From: Asparagopsis taxiformis
Lineage: Eukaryota > Rhodophyta > Florideophyceae > Bonnemaisoniales > Bonnemaisoniaceae
Assembly: GCA_030407315.1 (NCBI GenBank)
Contig: JALQPE010000174.1
Span: forward strand, 85,826 to 149,825
Length of the DNA stretch: 64,000 nt
Reading direction: 5' to 3'
A program made the position numbers and the translations under genes. Shown piece by piece: positions 31,067 through 40,259 of this stretch (positions are counted from its first letter, which is position 1; every line of letters begins with the position of its first letter). The notes under the pieces were generated by a model. It had not been told where the DNA came from. It saw nothing but the letters and a program-made list of their open reading frames with translations, and made no database searches.

Positions 31067-32088
31067 CTCGACGCAACATGCACGGTGGGATGCGGAGCGT
31101 TATGGCGGCGGAATGACGCTGGTGGGACGCTATGGACTGGCGGCAAAGATGGATAGCGTGGCAGGCAGCGTTGACAATTACAACAATTTGGGCGATATTT
31201 TCGGAAATTTTTTGGTCATCACATGAAGAGGGCGAGTGTTGCCGAGTGAAGCACGTGCCGCGACGCAACGCAACGCGACGTACATCGACACAATTGCTAC
31301 TCAAGACGACGTGTAGCCACCTCGTCAACATCAAACACGTTTGTACGCGTGATGCACCTTTGGAACATGGCGTCAATGGCTTTTATACTTTACAGTGACC
31401 ATTTTCGTACACTATGTTACCGATACCGTTACATCATTGATCCCAAAATTGTGTACGTAGATCCTTGATGGAAACCTGTTTTCAATCAGCTAAGTATAGA
31501 ACGGAATTCAAAGGGTTACCTTAACGTGTGCATCGAAAACTTGCAAACTCGTGTCTTCAACAAGTGCCCGCTCAATTCATTCCACTGTATAATGGCGGAG
31601 CCGACGCCTCGCTTAAAACTTACACACTTTGTCGAATAAAACCATCACTCTTTGCACACAACCGACCCGCGCACCACCTGCAACCGAAACTCAACATGGA
31701 CGGAGGATGGTTGCAGAGGTCCAGGGATGAACAAATCAGGCCTCCCAGTCTATCTTTCCGACTGTGTCGAGCGTTTTCCAGGTTGCTGGCTCATTTTGAA
31801 TGCCAACGTACAAGTCGGGCGTGTCCGTGCGTCTAAGGGACAATCCATTCAAACTTTTTGATTATCACCTCTAAAATACTGTACGCCGCCAACTGTCCAA
31901 TCCAATCCCAGATCTCCGCGTCGAGATCAGCCGCCGCCAAAAGTGCCCCGTCCTCATCAATTGAGCATCAAACTCCATCCTCCGCTCATCATTTCCACCT
32001 CTACATGGCAATCCAACCTACCACGCCTGACACTTGACAGGGTCCTAGAACAACTTTTCTCATCTTACTAGTTGTTCTCGTAAATACC
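31067..32088. other. 1-kb divergent intergenic region
   Basis: Between VPS35 (minus) and the lumenal hydrolase-like gene (plus). The last 200 bp are pyrimidine-rich. Small frames lack features. Confidence 0.4.
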
Positions 32089-33201
32089 ATGACAATCACA
32101 ACGTTTGTCTCACACTCCAAACTCTTCTTCAACAAATCAACTTTTCAACGTTCCACCAACTTCAAGTCAGAATCCAAGCCCGTCATCGTATCCACTTTGC
32201 GCCAACCAAAGCGTCCACACAAGCCTGAGTTTCAGGTGTCACGACGCGATGCTTTGAAAGCGGCAGTGGGAGTTTTGGGTGGATTAGCGGCGACACTATT
32301 CGATACAAAGCCAGCTTCCGCAGTATGTGGCGAACCAGACCCATTCTATGCCCATTTTCTGGATTGGGAAGAGGCGCTCGCCAGCGGGCCGGACGGCCGC
32401 CAAATACATTACAAACTAATTGGAACACTCAAGAAAGAGGAAAAAGCCAAGAAATATCCCGTTGTTTACATCGGCGATGCGGGTGTGGGATTGGCGTCTG
32501 GAGAAACGCTCGAGCTGCTCGGCAATTCGGATAGACGCATATTGTTTGTTGATTTCCTTGGCGTTGGAGAATCAGATAAATTGCGACTTCCAATATCTGG
32601 ATTAGGACGTACCGACGCGGTTACTACAGCATGTGATGAAATACTCGCAGCATTGAGAGATTCCAGAATAATATCCAAGCCGAACAAAAACAAGACCAGG
32701 ACCGTGCAGCCTGTTCATGTGGTGGCTGCAGGTTTCGGAATTGACATCGCCGCCGAGTTGCTCAAGAGAGTAACTTCGGAAACAAACGCTCTGGCTTCTG
32801 AGCTGCGCATTGCATCTTTTTCTGCTGAGGGATGGGCGCCTCTCCCCATCAAGCGAGACCAAGATATAAATTTCTCCGTTCTGGGCGGAGACCGCGCTTG
32901 CATGGCTGAAGCAGCTGAACAGGGCAACCTCGACATCTCGCAGAAGTTCTATTCAAATTCCAGTGCTGCTAAACAAGGTAATTTTGACTCAGTTCTCCAG
33001 ACCATCTCAGATACAGTGCCTACGCTGATGCTGAAAACGTCAGATACAAAGCCGTTTGGAGAAAAGTTGAGGGGTAAGTTCTACACAGAATCGACTATAG
33101 AGGGAAGTGGAAGACTGGCTCATCTTTCCAATACAGAGGCTTGTTTGCATGCACTTGACGACTTTTTCAGCAAGGCAGAAGACAGCAACCCGAAAGCTTG
33201 A
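32089..33201 (+). CDS. Lumenal alpha/beta-hydrolase-fold protein lacking the nucleophile
   Basis: A 370-residue protein. A plastid-type leader (about 1-50, Ser/Thr/Lys-rich) is followed by a twin-arginine signal VSRRDALKAAVGVLGGLAA (R52-R53) and ASA cleavage near residue 78, indicating thylakoid lumen. The mature part has alpha/beta-hydrolase order: PVVYIGDAGVGLASG (oxyanion side), then RRILFVDFLGVGESDK, then VHVVAAGFGIDIAAELL, where the nucleophile elbow G-x-S-x-G is expected. The serine position is G215 in AAGFG, so classical hydrolase chemistry is not possible. A structural or binding role is likelier. It converges with the Hsp33 gene; the stops are 81 bp apart. Confidence 0.72.
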   Translation: MTITTFVSHSKLFFNKSTFQRSTNFKSESKPVIVSTLRQPKRPHKPEFQVSRRDALKAAVGVLGGLAATLFDTKPASAVCGEPDPFYAHFLDWEEALASGPDGRQIHYKLIGTLKKEEKAKKYPVVYIGDAGVGLASGETLELLGNSDRRILFVDFLGVGESDKLRLPISGLGRTDAVTTACDEILAALRDSRIISKPNKNKTRTVQPVHVVAAGFGIDIAAELLKRVTSETNALASELRIASFSAEGWAPLPIKRDQDINFSVLGGDRACMAEAAEQGNLDISQKFYSNSSAAKQGNFDSVLQTISDTVPTLMLKTSDTKPFGEKLRGKFYTESTIEGSGRLAHLSNTEACLHALDDFFSKAEDSNPKA

Positions 33202-33282
33202 GGCCTCGCAATAGATACCACTACGGTGACGTTTGTGTAATAGTGTTTACGAAAAAACCAACCACAACCCGCTGTAATTCCG

Positions 33283-34436
33283 TTAGCCGCTTTGCTGTTG
33301 GAATATCATTTCAACGTCTTCTGGCAATAGCGCGTACGTTTGGCCGCAAAATTCGCATGTGGCTGAAGACGCGTGAAAAGACAATACGTAGGAAGACAGA
33401 TATATTAGGAAGTAGTTGGGGATTAAGTGCGTGCTCGAAGAGAATTTAGAGACGTACCTTCTATTTTCCCCTGCTCTTGAAGTAACTGTCGCACTTCTTG
33501 TTCCGGAATTAATGCAACAGTTCTCTTCACTCTGTCAACACCACATTTGCAATAGTATCTTGGGGATACAGAGGCAACTTTCATCGGAGATAGGTCTCGC
33601 ATAAGATCTTCAACAATTTCATCTGGTGACCTCCCAGCACGCACCAACTCTGTCGGAGTACCAATTGCCCTCACATTACGCTCCACAATCCTCGCAGTCT
33701 CCGCAGATGCACCAGGTAACAATTGCAGAAGATATCCACCTGCAGCAGTAACTTGACCATCCTTTCCGAGATATATACCTGCGCCAAGTGCAGAAGGTAT
33801 TTGCTCTGATTCTGATAGATAAACTGCCAAATCTTCTGCAACTTCACCACTGGAAATTTGAACGAGACCGGTGTACGGACGCTTACTAAATGGACTATTT
33901 CGCACAACTGCCAAGACGCCTTTCCCAATCGCGCCCGACACATCAAGCCTTTTATCGTACGTAAGAGGTAGTTGTACGGAAGCATTACCGACGTACCCTC
34001 GAACTTCTCCGTTGCCATTGGAAATAGCAGTAATACCCCTAATAGGGCCCGATCCACGAAACTCTATTTGCAATGTCTCACCATCCTTCTTTCCGCTACT
34101 TAGCAAAAGCGCGCAAATAAGGGTGCGACCGAAGGCAGTGGCAGCGACGGGAGTAGTGCGATGTAATCGATTGGCACCGGATACAAGGCCTGTACAGGAG
34201 ACGACGCGGCAGGCAACTTCGCCCGATGCAGATATGGTGCGAACCATTCTGTCACCCGGAACAGGTCCCTTGAGGAAGAGTGCTTCAAAGGGCAGAAGAT
34301 CGTCTGCTGAAGCACACATGTGTGTTTGGGGCAGTACGACGCTGTGACGAAGTCGGCGGGGAGATGTGTGCGGTCGGCTACATTTGGCGGCAGAACTGGT
34401 GAGAGGAACTGGGGGAAGGAAGGCTGAGTTGGACAT
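33283..34436 (-). CDS. hslO: Hsp33 redox-regulated chaperone, two exons
   Basis: Hsp33 holdase, activated by oxidation and unfolding of a C-terminal zinc centre. The exons are 34436-33458 and 33362-33283, separated by a 95-bp intron with GTACGT donor and CAG acceptor. The body has the family pieces VRTISASGEVACRVV, GLVQISSGEVAEDLAVYL and GGYLLQLLPGA. The first zinc pair, CKC, lies in exon 1 (YYCKCGVDRVKR); the second, CEFC, is in exon 2 (EATCEFCGQTYAL). Without the splice the frame would stop after a non-homologous tail without the second pair. The N-terminal Ser/Pro/Arg-rich 40 residues suggest plastid targeting, as in other algae. Confidence 0.92.
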
Positions 34437-34879
34437 GATAGCAACGTTGTTTGCTGCGGAGAATTCTGGGATTGAAGCCAGTCGATGGCTTGTACGTATC
34501 CTAGATAAGAATCACTAGGATGATGACGCCGGTCGGTGGATTGAGATCATCAATGTTGAAAATCTGACCGAGATCTTCAGTCTTCAACGGCTACTGAGCG
34601 AAGGGCGGAGAAAATAATGACAAAGCAGGCGGCTACTAGAGATTACTGGTATCAATGAAAGTGTGAAATAACGGATTTACACTAGAATGTGTTTCGTCGC
34701 TTGCCGAAGGTTTCGACTTGGGACTTGAGAACGCTGTCCGTCAACAAGTGCTCATTGGCGTCCGTTGCGACATTCCCGCTTTCTATCGCCCCAATGCCGC
34801 CGTTGTACAATCAGCATTGAAAGTTTTTACGAGTTCCGATCCACTACTGGCACTCCCCGTCGACGCGAACAATTCCACG
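34437..34879. other. Divergent promoter region
   Basis: About 440 bp between Hsp33 (minus) and ERGIC3 (plus). The ERGIC3 frame is open through 34718-34879 but starts there without an ATG. Nothing else recognised. Confidence 0.45.
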
Positions 34880-36067
34880 ATGGATAACCGCGGCTTGGGC
34901 GCTCTCGGGCGCACAATCCGTTCTCTAGATGCATTTGCGCGTATGATGAAAGTGCCGGAAGACTTGCGAAATCCATCCACAAGCGGTGGTACAATTTCCC
35001 TCATTTCCTTCATCGTCATCACAGTTCTCTTTCTCTCCGAGCTCACATCTTTTCTCACCCCGACGCGCACAACCAACCTCTCCGTGGACAGCGGCGTCGG
35101 CGAGATACTGCGAATTCATCTCGATCTCGACTTTCCGCACATCAACTGTGAAATCATGGGCATAGACGCACTCGATGTCGGCGGCAACATCCAATTAGAG
35201 ATTACCAACCATCTGTACAAGCAGTCCATTGATCATAAAGGACATCCTGTGCGAGATTCTGTCCGTAGCCGACTTGTACGCCATCCCCCATCCAGTCCGT
35301 CGCCATCTCCTTTTCCAAACGGCTGTGGTCCCTGCATGGGGGCACAACAATCGCCCGACCAGTGCTGTAATACATGCGCTTCAGTTCGAGAGGCGTACGA
35401 AAAACGCGGCTGGCTGCTTACAGACTTGAAGACGGTGCCACAATGCGTCAGAGAAGGGGTGACCTCGCTCACTCCAGGCCAATTCGATCCTGATCATGGG
35501 TGCAATGTTCACGGCTACATCGAGATTTCAAAGGTGGCCGGTCGCATTCATATTACTCCAGGCCACTCTTTTCAGTTCCATGGAAGAACTTTACACGATC
35601 TTAGCGTGCTGAAGAACCACCAACTGGACCTCAGCCATCACATCAGAAAGTTGTCTTTCGGTGATCCATACCCAGGGCAAACAAATCCACTCGATGGTGT
35701 TCGACAAGTTGCGCGAACGGATGAGGACAAAATGGGTCAGCACGAGTATTTTATTCGCATAGTTCCCACAACATATTTGCGACGTTTTGGAAAACCGCTG
35801 AGAACGAATCAGTATTCCCAAAGTTACTTCTTTCGAAAAAGTGATCCCAACAAGGGCGGTCAACTAATTCCGGGACTTTTTCTCAGCTACGATCTAAGTC
35901 CGATACATATTGAAGTGGATGAATCACGCAAGTCATTCTTCCACTTTCTGGTACAATTGTGCGCAATCATTGGAGGCGTTTTTACTGTTGCATCTATGCT
36001 ATCCACGTTTATGGATGATGTCGTGCTGAAAGCGTATCGTAAGCGGCAAACGGGTAAACTTTTATAG
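34880..36067 (+). CDS. ERGIC3: ERGIC3/Erv46 cargo receptor
   Basis: A 395-residue ER-Golgi cycling protein. ATG 34880 is chosen because the product then begins like other Erv46 proteins, with a short tail before the first membrane segment (GTISLISFIVITVLFLSEL, about 45-63). The lumenal domain contains the diagnostic cysteine cluster CGPCMG, CCNTC with REAYEKRGW, and the second membrane segment lies near 360-385 (LVQLCAIIGGVFTVASML). The C-terminus is basic (KAYRKRQTGKLL), suited to COPI/COPII contacts. The lumenal dicysteine region retrieves misrouted ER proteins in yeast with Erv41, whose partner is not in this window. Confidence 0.92.
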   Translation: MDNRGLGALGRTIRSLDAFARMMKVPEDLRNPSTSGGTISLISFIVITVLFLSELTSFLTPTRTTNLSVDSGVGEILRIHLDLDFPHINCEIMGIDALDVGGNIQLEITNHLYKQSIDHKGHPVRDSVRSRLVRHPPSSPSPSPFPNGCGPCMGAQQSPDQCCNTCASVREAYEKRGWLLTDLKTVPQCVREGVTSLTPGQFDPDHGCNVHGYIEISKVAGRIHITPGHSFQFHGRTLHDLSVLKNHQLDLSHHIRKLSFGDPYPGQTNPLDGVRQVARTDEDKMGQHEYFIRIVPTTYLRRFGKPLRTNQYSQSYFFRKSDPNKGGQLIPGLFLSYDLSPIHIEVDESRKSFFHFLVQLCAIIGGVFTVASMLSTFMDDVVLKAYRKRQTGKLL

Positions 36068-37069
36068 CACAGACGTGTTTGTAAAATTGTATATTGTATC
36101 TTGCATTGCTAGCGCGTTGATCGTGAACAGCGAGTGATCAACCGCGCGGAGACTGTCTGGTGACGTGATCGACCCGAGGTAAATTACTCTGATAAAGTAT
36201 TAATAGATGCGTTGAAATTGTTCCTACCAGACGCGCTTTCCTGTCTCTCTCGAATCTTTGTCATTACAGAACACCCTTTCTGTCAATTGTACCCAGGTCC
36301 GCACATGCACTGCCCGACAATACTTCACCGAAAAACCAGCTCACCGCGAATTGGTTACGCTTGGATGAATTAAACCTGCGGCTTACCCGGCTTCAGTGGC
36401 ACCATACGCACAAATTGAGAGTATCCTCCATCCTCGGGTGTGTTGAAAGCGATCTATCAGGTAGTGCCAAGACGAATTGGCTACGGAGACTTGCTTGACC
36501 TTTATAATTCACGCCCCTTTTATGTGAAGAATCTTCCATCGAATCTGAAGCGTGAATCCATACAAATACACAATATTTGGAACGAGTCCAACTGCTCAGG
36601 TAGTGCGTGATGGCGGGTCTCATGATCCAATGTCCATTAATCTGGAGCAACTATAAATAATTCGCACCCCATACTGCGTGACCAAGCGCCCTTCAATGAG
36701 TCATTTCGTTTAAAACGACATCGCAATGTCACGCTTGCTTCCCATCACAGAGCACCAGTACCATTGATACCGATCCTTACAACTATTCACCTCTGTTAGC
36801 GGCTCAAAACAAGATAGGGATGTTCTGCTGTTTCACGTCTCACCGACTGATTCGTATGCATTCGATGTCTGGTGTGAATTCGATGACCTATCCATCAACT
36901 CGGTATTTCAAACATGCAGCTCTCTATGTGACCCCTCGAGGCAATCATGTCCCCCTCACAACTTTTCTGCAACTTTCTCGACAAGACATGCCGCAACGCG
37001 TATATAACAAGCGAACATCTCATCAATTGAGACGACTCCAAACTCGTATAATTACCTTGGGCAGCAAGT
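36068..37069. other. 1-kb intergenic region
   Basis: Upstream of the haloperoxidase-like gene. No gene, RNA or repeat recognised. Confidence 0.4.
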
Positions 37070-38560
37070 ATGACTTATCTAGTGCTGTTGTTATTGTTAG
37101 CATTTGCGCTCTCAGCTTCTGCCCAGGAATCTATCTCGCCACAACTAGAGGTCTCCTTCGACCCTCCGACTCCAGCTGCTCAAGTTCTATTCCCCGAAGA
37201 AGTCAGGGCATTTGGACCCACGATTCAACAACGCTATCGCATCTTTTTGACAATCTCCACTTACGAAATCAGTGCTGCATGTCATCCAGTTGCTCTCTCA
37301 TTTTTCGGCGTCAAGGATCATCCTGCCGCCAAACTCTGCAACGGTGACTCTCCACTTATAATCCAATCCTACATTGCGCATCGATTGTACGCGTCCGAGT
37401 TTCCCAAACAAGCAAAGGCGTACGCTGACTATCTAACAAGTCTTGGACTCACGCCAAACGACGGATCGAGCGATCAGAGTACTGAGAGTGGTTTTGCAAA
37501 TTTTGTAGCCGACCGAGCTGTGAACTATTTCTCGAACGACGGTTGGAACTCGCAAGGTGATCTCACGCGAACTTTCTTCCGTCAAAGATTTGCTGATACC
37601 ACTGGTTACATTCCGCAGAACTTGGCTCAACAAGCGGCACAAAATTTATCGAAACCTCTGCGATGGCAGCCACTCACCGAAGAGAGGGACATGTCAGGCC
37701 TGTTTCGATCTCAGGTTCACCTAACGCCACACATCGGAACAACCACACCATTCGCGTTATCACGTGAAGAATTTGAACGTCGTCGCACTGAATCGCCCTA
37801 CAGGTCTCCTGACAGAGAAGGATCTATCAGCGAGGAGGACGAAAAAATTATCAATGAAGACATCGATATGCTTTTCAACCTGTCCGCAAATTTGACGCCG
37901 AAGCGTCGGTTCCTAGCAAGATGGTGGAACGACAAGTCTATCTCGCTGGCAAGCTTTCTACCGTTTTATGTCAAGTCCATCTCAATTCCACAAATGGATG
38001 CGGCGTCACTGTCATTGGCGCAGGCGATCGCTCAATGGGACTCCATCTTGGTTGTTTGGAAGGAGAAGGTTCGCCACGACCTGGTGCGTCCCATCTCTGC
38101 TGTGCGTCGGCTGCGATCAGGCCAGAAGTTCCCACTGTTTGTCGATGAAGAAAGGGGAGTGGTTATGGTAGACGGGGCGGAATGGATGCCACTAATCGCC
38201 ACACAGCCGCATGCAGAATACCCGTCTGCTTCGTCGATTCTGTGCACGGCTTCATTGGAAGCGGTACAAATCGGGTTGGAGAGATATGTGGGCGCTGGTG
38301 GAATAGTGCCTTTCACTGCAACATTTGCGCCGAACGCATTCTCGTTCCCAATCTCGCAGTCCATCCGGGTGCGGTTCAATTCGCCGGAAGAGGCGTCACG
38401 GAGCTGTGGAAGATCGCGACTTCTGGGCGGTGTGCACTTCCGACCGGCGGTCGCAGCGAGTCGGGAGCTCGGCAGAGGCATAGGGAGGATCGCGGTGGAG
38501 CATGTGTTTGAGTTGGCAGAGGGACGAGTGCCGGATAGTTGCGCACGTTGTAGGCAGTAA
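37070..38560 (+). CDS. Secreted vanadium-haloperoxidase/PAP2-like protein with altered active site
   Basis: A 496-residue protein with a signal peptide (about 1-18, LVLLLLLAFALSASAQE) and the layout of vanadium-dependent haloperoxidases and PAP2 phosphatases. Vanadate/phosphate ligands read KVRHDLVRP (K333, R340), EYPSASS (S386) and SRLLGGVHF (R450, H456), with the spacing K-x6-R and R-x5-H of the family. The S-G-H triad is S386-A387-S388, so the acid-base histidine is replaced by serine and the glycine by alanine. Vanadate or phosphate binding may persist, but normal halide oxidation is doubtful. Red algae are known for secreted haloperoxidases, so this is a divergent relative. Complete with ATG start. 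Confidence 0.75.
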   Translation: MTYLVLLLLLAFALSASAQESISPQLEVSFDPPTPAAQVLFPEEVRAFGPTIQQRYRIFLTISTYEISAACHPVALSFFGVKDHPAAKLCNGDSPLIIQSYIAHRLYASEFPKQAKAYADYLTSLGLTPNDGSSDQSTESGFANFVADRAVNYFSNDGWNSQGDLTRTFFRQRFADTTGYIPQNLAQQAAQNLSKPLRWQPLTEERDMSGLFRSQVHLTPHIGTTTPFALSREEFERRRTESPYRSPDREGSISEEDEKIINEDIDMLFNLSANLTPKRRFLARWWNDKSISLASFLPFYVKSISIPQMDAASLSLAQAIAQWDSILVVWKEKVRHDLVRPISAVRRLRSGQKFPLFVDEERGVVMVDGAEWMPLIATQPHAEYPSASSILCTASLEAVQIGLERYVGAGGIVPFTATFAPNAFSFPISQSIRVRFNSPEEASRSCGRSRLLGGVHFRPAVAASRELGRGIGRIAVEHVFELAEGRVPDSCARCRQ

Positions 38561-38786
38561 AGAGTTGCGAATGAAAGGTGGCCGAAGAGCGGCGACTGGC
38601 TGCGTGACGCAGCGGCACTGGAAATTGCAAAATATGAATGAAACAGAATACGTCGCATGCATGTGATTAGAAACCAACAAGACGCATTTGTTAGCTCTTG
38701 ACCGAATCTCTTCAAACTTGCCAACATTCCATCCGCGTCATGGCACTCTTCTCTTCTTTGTTCCTCCTCAACTCCGATTCCCACCC

Positions 38787-40145
38787 ATGGCGTCAGTAGA
38801 GGGCCTACCTGGTCTCGATACATCAATTCCCTTCTCCGCCGCACCGCTCTCCCACCTCTTTATCGTTATTCACGGCGAAGGCGACCCGTACATCGACCAT
38901 CAGCCATGGCTCTTTTCAATGGAGGCATCTCTGTCGCATCTCTCGCACAATTACAATTTGATGTCTGCACATTTCTCACGTTCAACACGACATACAAACT
39001 CCACACCCGCACCCTCAGCGCTTTTCCTGCCCGTGGAATGGCACCGTCCCGCCTTTGAAACATGGCACACAGCGGTGCGTCAAGCCGAGCCGCGCAAATT
39101 TCCGCCTGGCACCATGTCCGTTCGCGACACCGTCAATGAGTCTATCGGCGATGTATTGCTAGTAGCCTCGCCGTTTTGGCGCCAATCCATTGCACGTCAC
39201 ATTTCAACGCAGATTGCCAGTCAAATCAGCCTCGTTCATCGCAATCGACCCGCATTCACCGGCCGAATTTCTATTCTCGCCCACAGCATCGGCACGCTGC
39301 TAGCCGTGGAAATCCTCCACAGAAAGCTGCTCCCGCAGGTACAATTGGACAGCGTCATCCTTCTCGGTTCCCCCATAGCCGCTTACGCCGCCCTGGCACC
39401 GGATGGAGACCATCAAACAGCCTTGGCCGCAATCCGCCGTCTACGCACCTCGATGAGATTCTTCAACATCTATCATCCGCTCGACCCGGTTGCCTACAGA
39501 CTGGAGCCGTACATCTTGGCAGATGAAGAGACGCTACAGAGCCCGGTCAGAGTCACTCCAACCAGCAGGACGTTTTGGGATGATGCCACGCGCTTTTGGG
39601 ACGATGTTGTGTACAAAGTATGGACCACATTGTTTCCTGCACGCGCCGCTCATCGCCACTCAGCGGACACGGTCGACGCGGCGTCCGTAGGTGGGCTGCC
39701 AGATTTATTTGCACTATTTCGGAAGGGCCCACACCAAGCAAATGCACGCGACAACGTTCAATTGTCTGGCGGCTCACAGGCAGAAGCCAACAGAATTTTC
39801 GAGAGGAGCTCAGTTCGCATGGCATCGAGCATGCGGAGATCCAGTTCTTACGTGATGACGGAGGCTGCTGCGGAACACGAACTGCAGCAAACACAGAAAG
39901 AGAAGGGTTCCAAGAGTACAGACGAGAGCGAAGATGGCGATTGCAGTCGAACGGGTGGTTCGGAAGTTGTCTTGTCTGGCAGGATCGATTTTGAATTGGA
40001 AGACGGAATGGGAGTGCCGCCGTTGGACGTCATGGCGAGTTGGGGCGCCATAAAGGCACACAGTTACTACTGGCAATCGCTTGATGTTGCACAGATTTTG
40101 TTTGATATCGCTACTACTTCTGATGACTTCATATCGCTCGCATAA
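38787..40145 (+). CDS. DDHD-domain phospholipase A1
   Basis: A 452-residue intracellular PA-preferring phospholipase A1 of the DDHD1/DDHD2/Sec23IP family. The lipase core has FIVIHGEGDPY, NESIGDVLLVASPFW and the nucleophile elbow AHSIG (S167). The DDHD domain follows with RTSMRFFNIYHPLDPVAYRLEPYI, and RIDFELEDG and IKAHSYYWQSLDVAQIL at the end, the conserved H and YW of the domain. The middle is low-complexity Ser/Glu. ATG 38787 (MASVEG) is preferred; the frame is open from 38688, but its start codon is not ATG. The protein probably acts on early secretory membranes. Confidence 0.88.
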   Translation: MASVEGLPGLDTSIPFSAAPLSHLFIVIHGEGDPYIDHQPWLFSMEASLSHLSHNYNLMSAHFSRSTRHTNSTPAPSALFLPVEWHRPAFETWHTAVRQAEPRKFPPGTMSVRDTVNESIGDVLLVASPFWRQSIARHISTQIASQISLVHRNRPAFTGRISILAHSIGTLLAVEILHRKLLPQVQLDSVILLGSPIAAYAALAPDGDHQTALAAIRRLRTSMRFFNIYHPLDPVAYRLEPYILADEETLQSPVRVTPTSRTFWDDATRFWDDVVYKVWTTLFPARAAHRHSADTVDAASVGGLPDLFALFRKGPHQANARDNVQLSGGSQAEANRIFERSSVRMASSMRRSSSYVMTEAAAEHELQQTQKEKGSKSTDESEDGDCSRTGGSEVVLSGRIDFELEDGMGVPPLDVMASWGAIKAHSYYWQSLDVAQILFDIATTSDDFISLA

Positions 40146-40259
40146 TTAAAAATGTTTATACCATAACAATGCTTCCAACAATACACGCATCGCCAAACAC
40201 ATAGTGCACGCTTTCGATATCGCAGTTGGTTAAATCAACTCAACGGTTCTTCCGTATCA

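Noticed and set aside
31528..31861. Two overlapping plus-strand frames in the VPS35 upstream region
   Set aside because: Low-complexity composition, poor starts and no recognisable domain.
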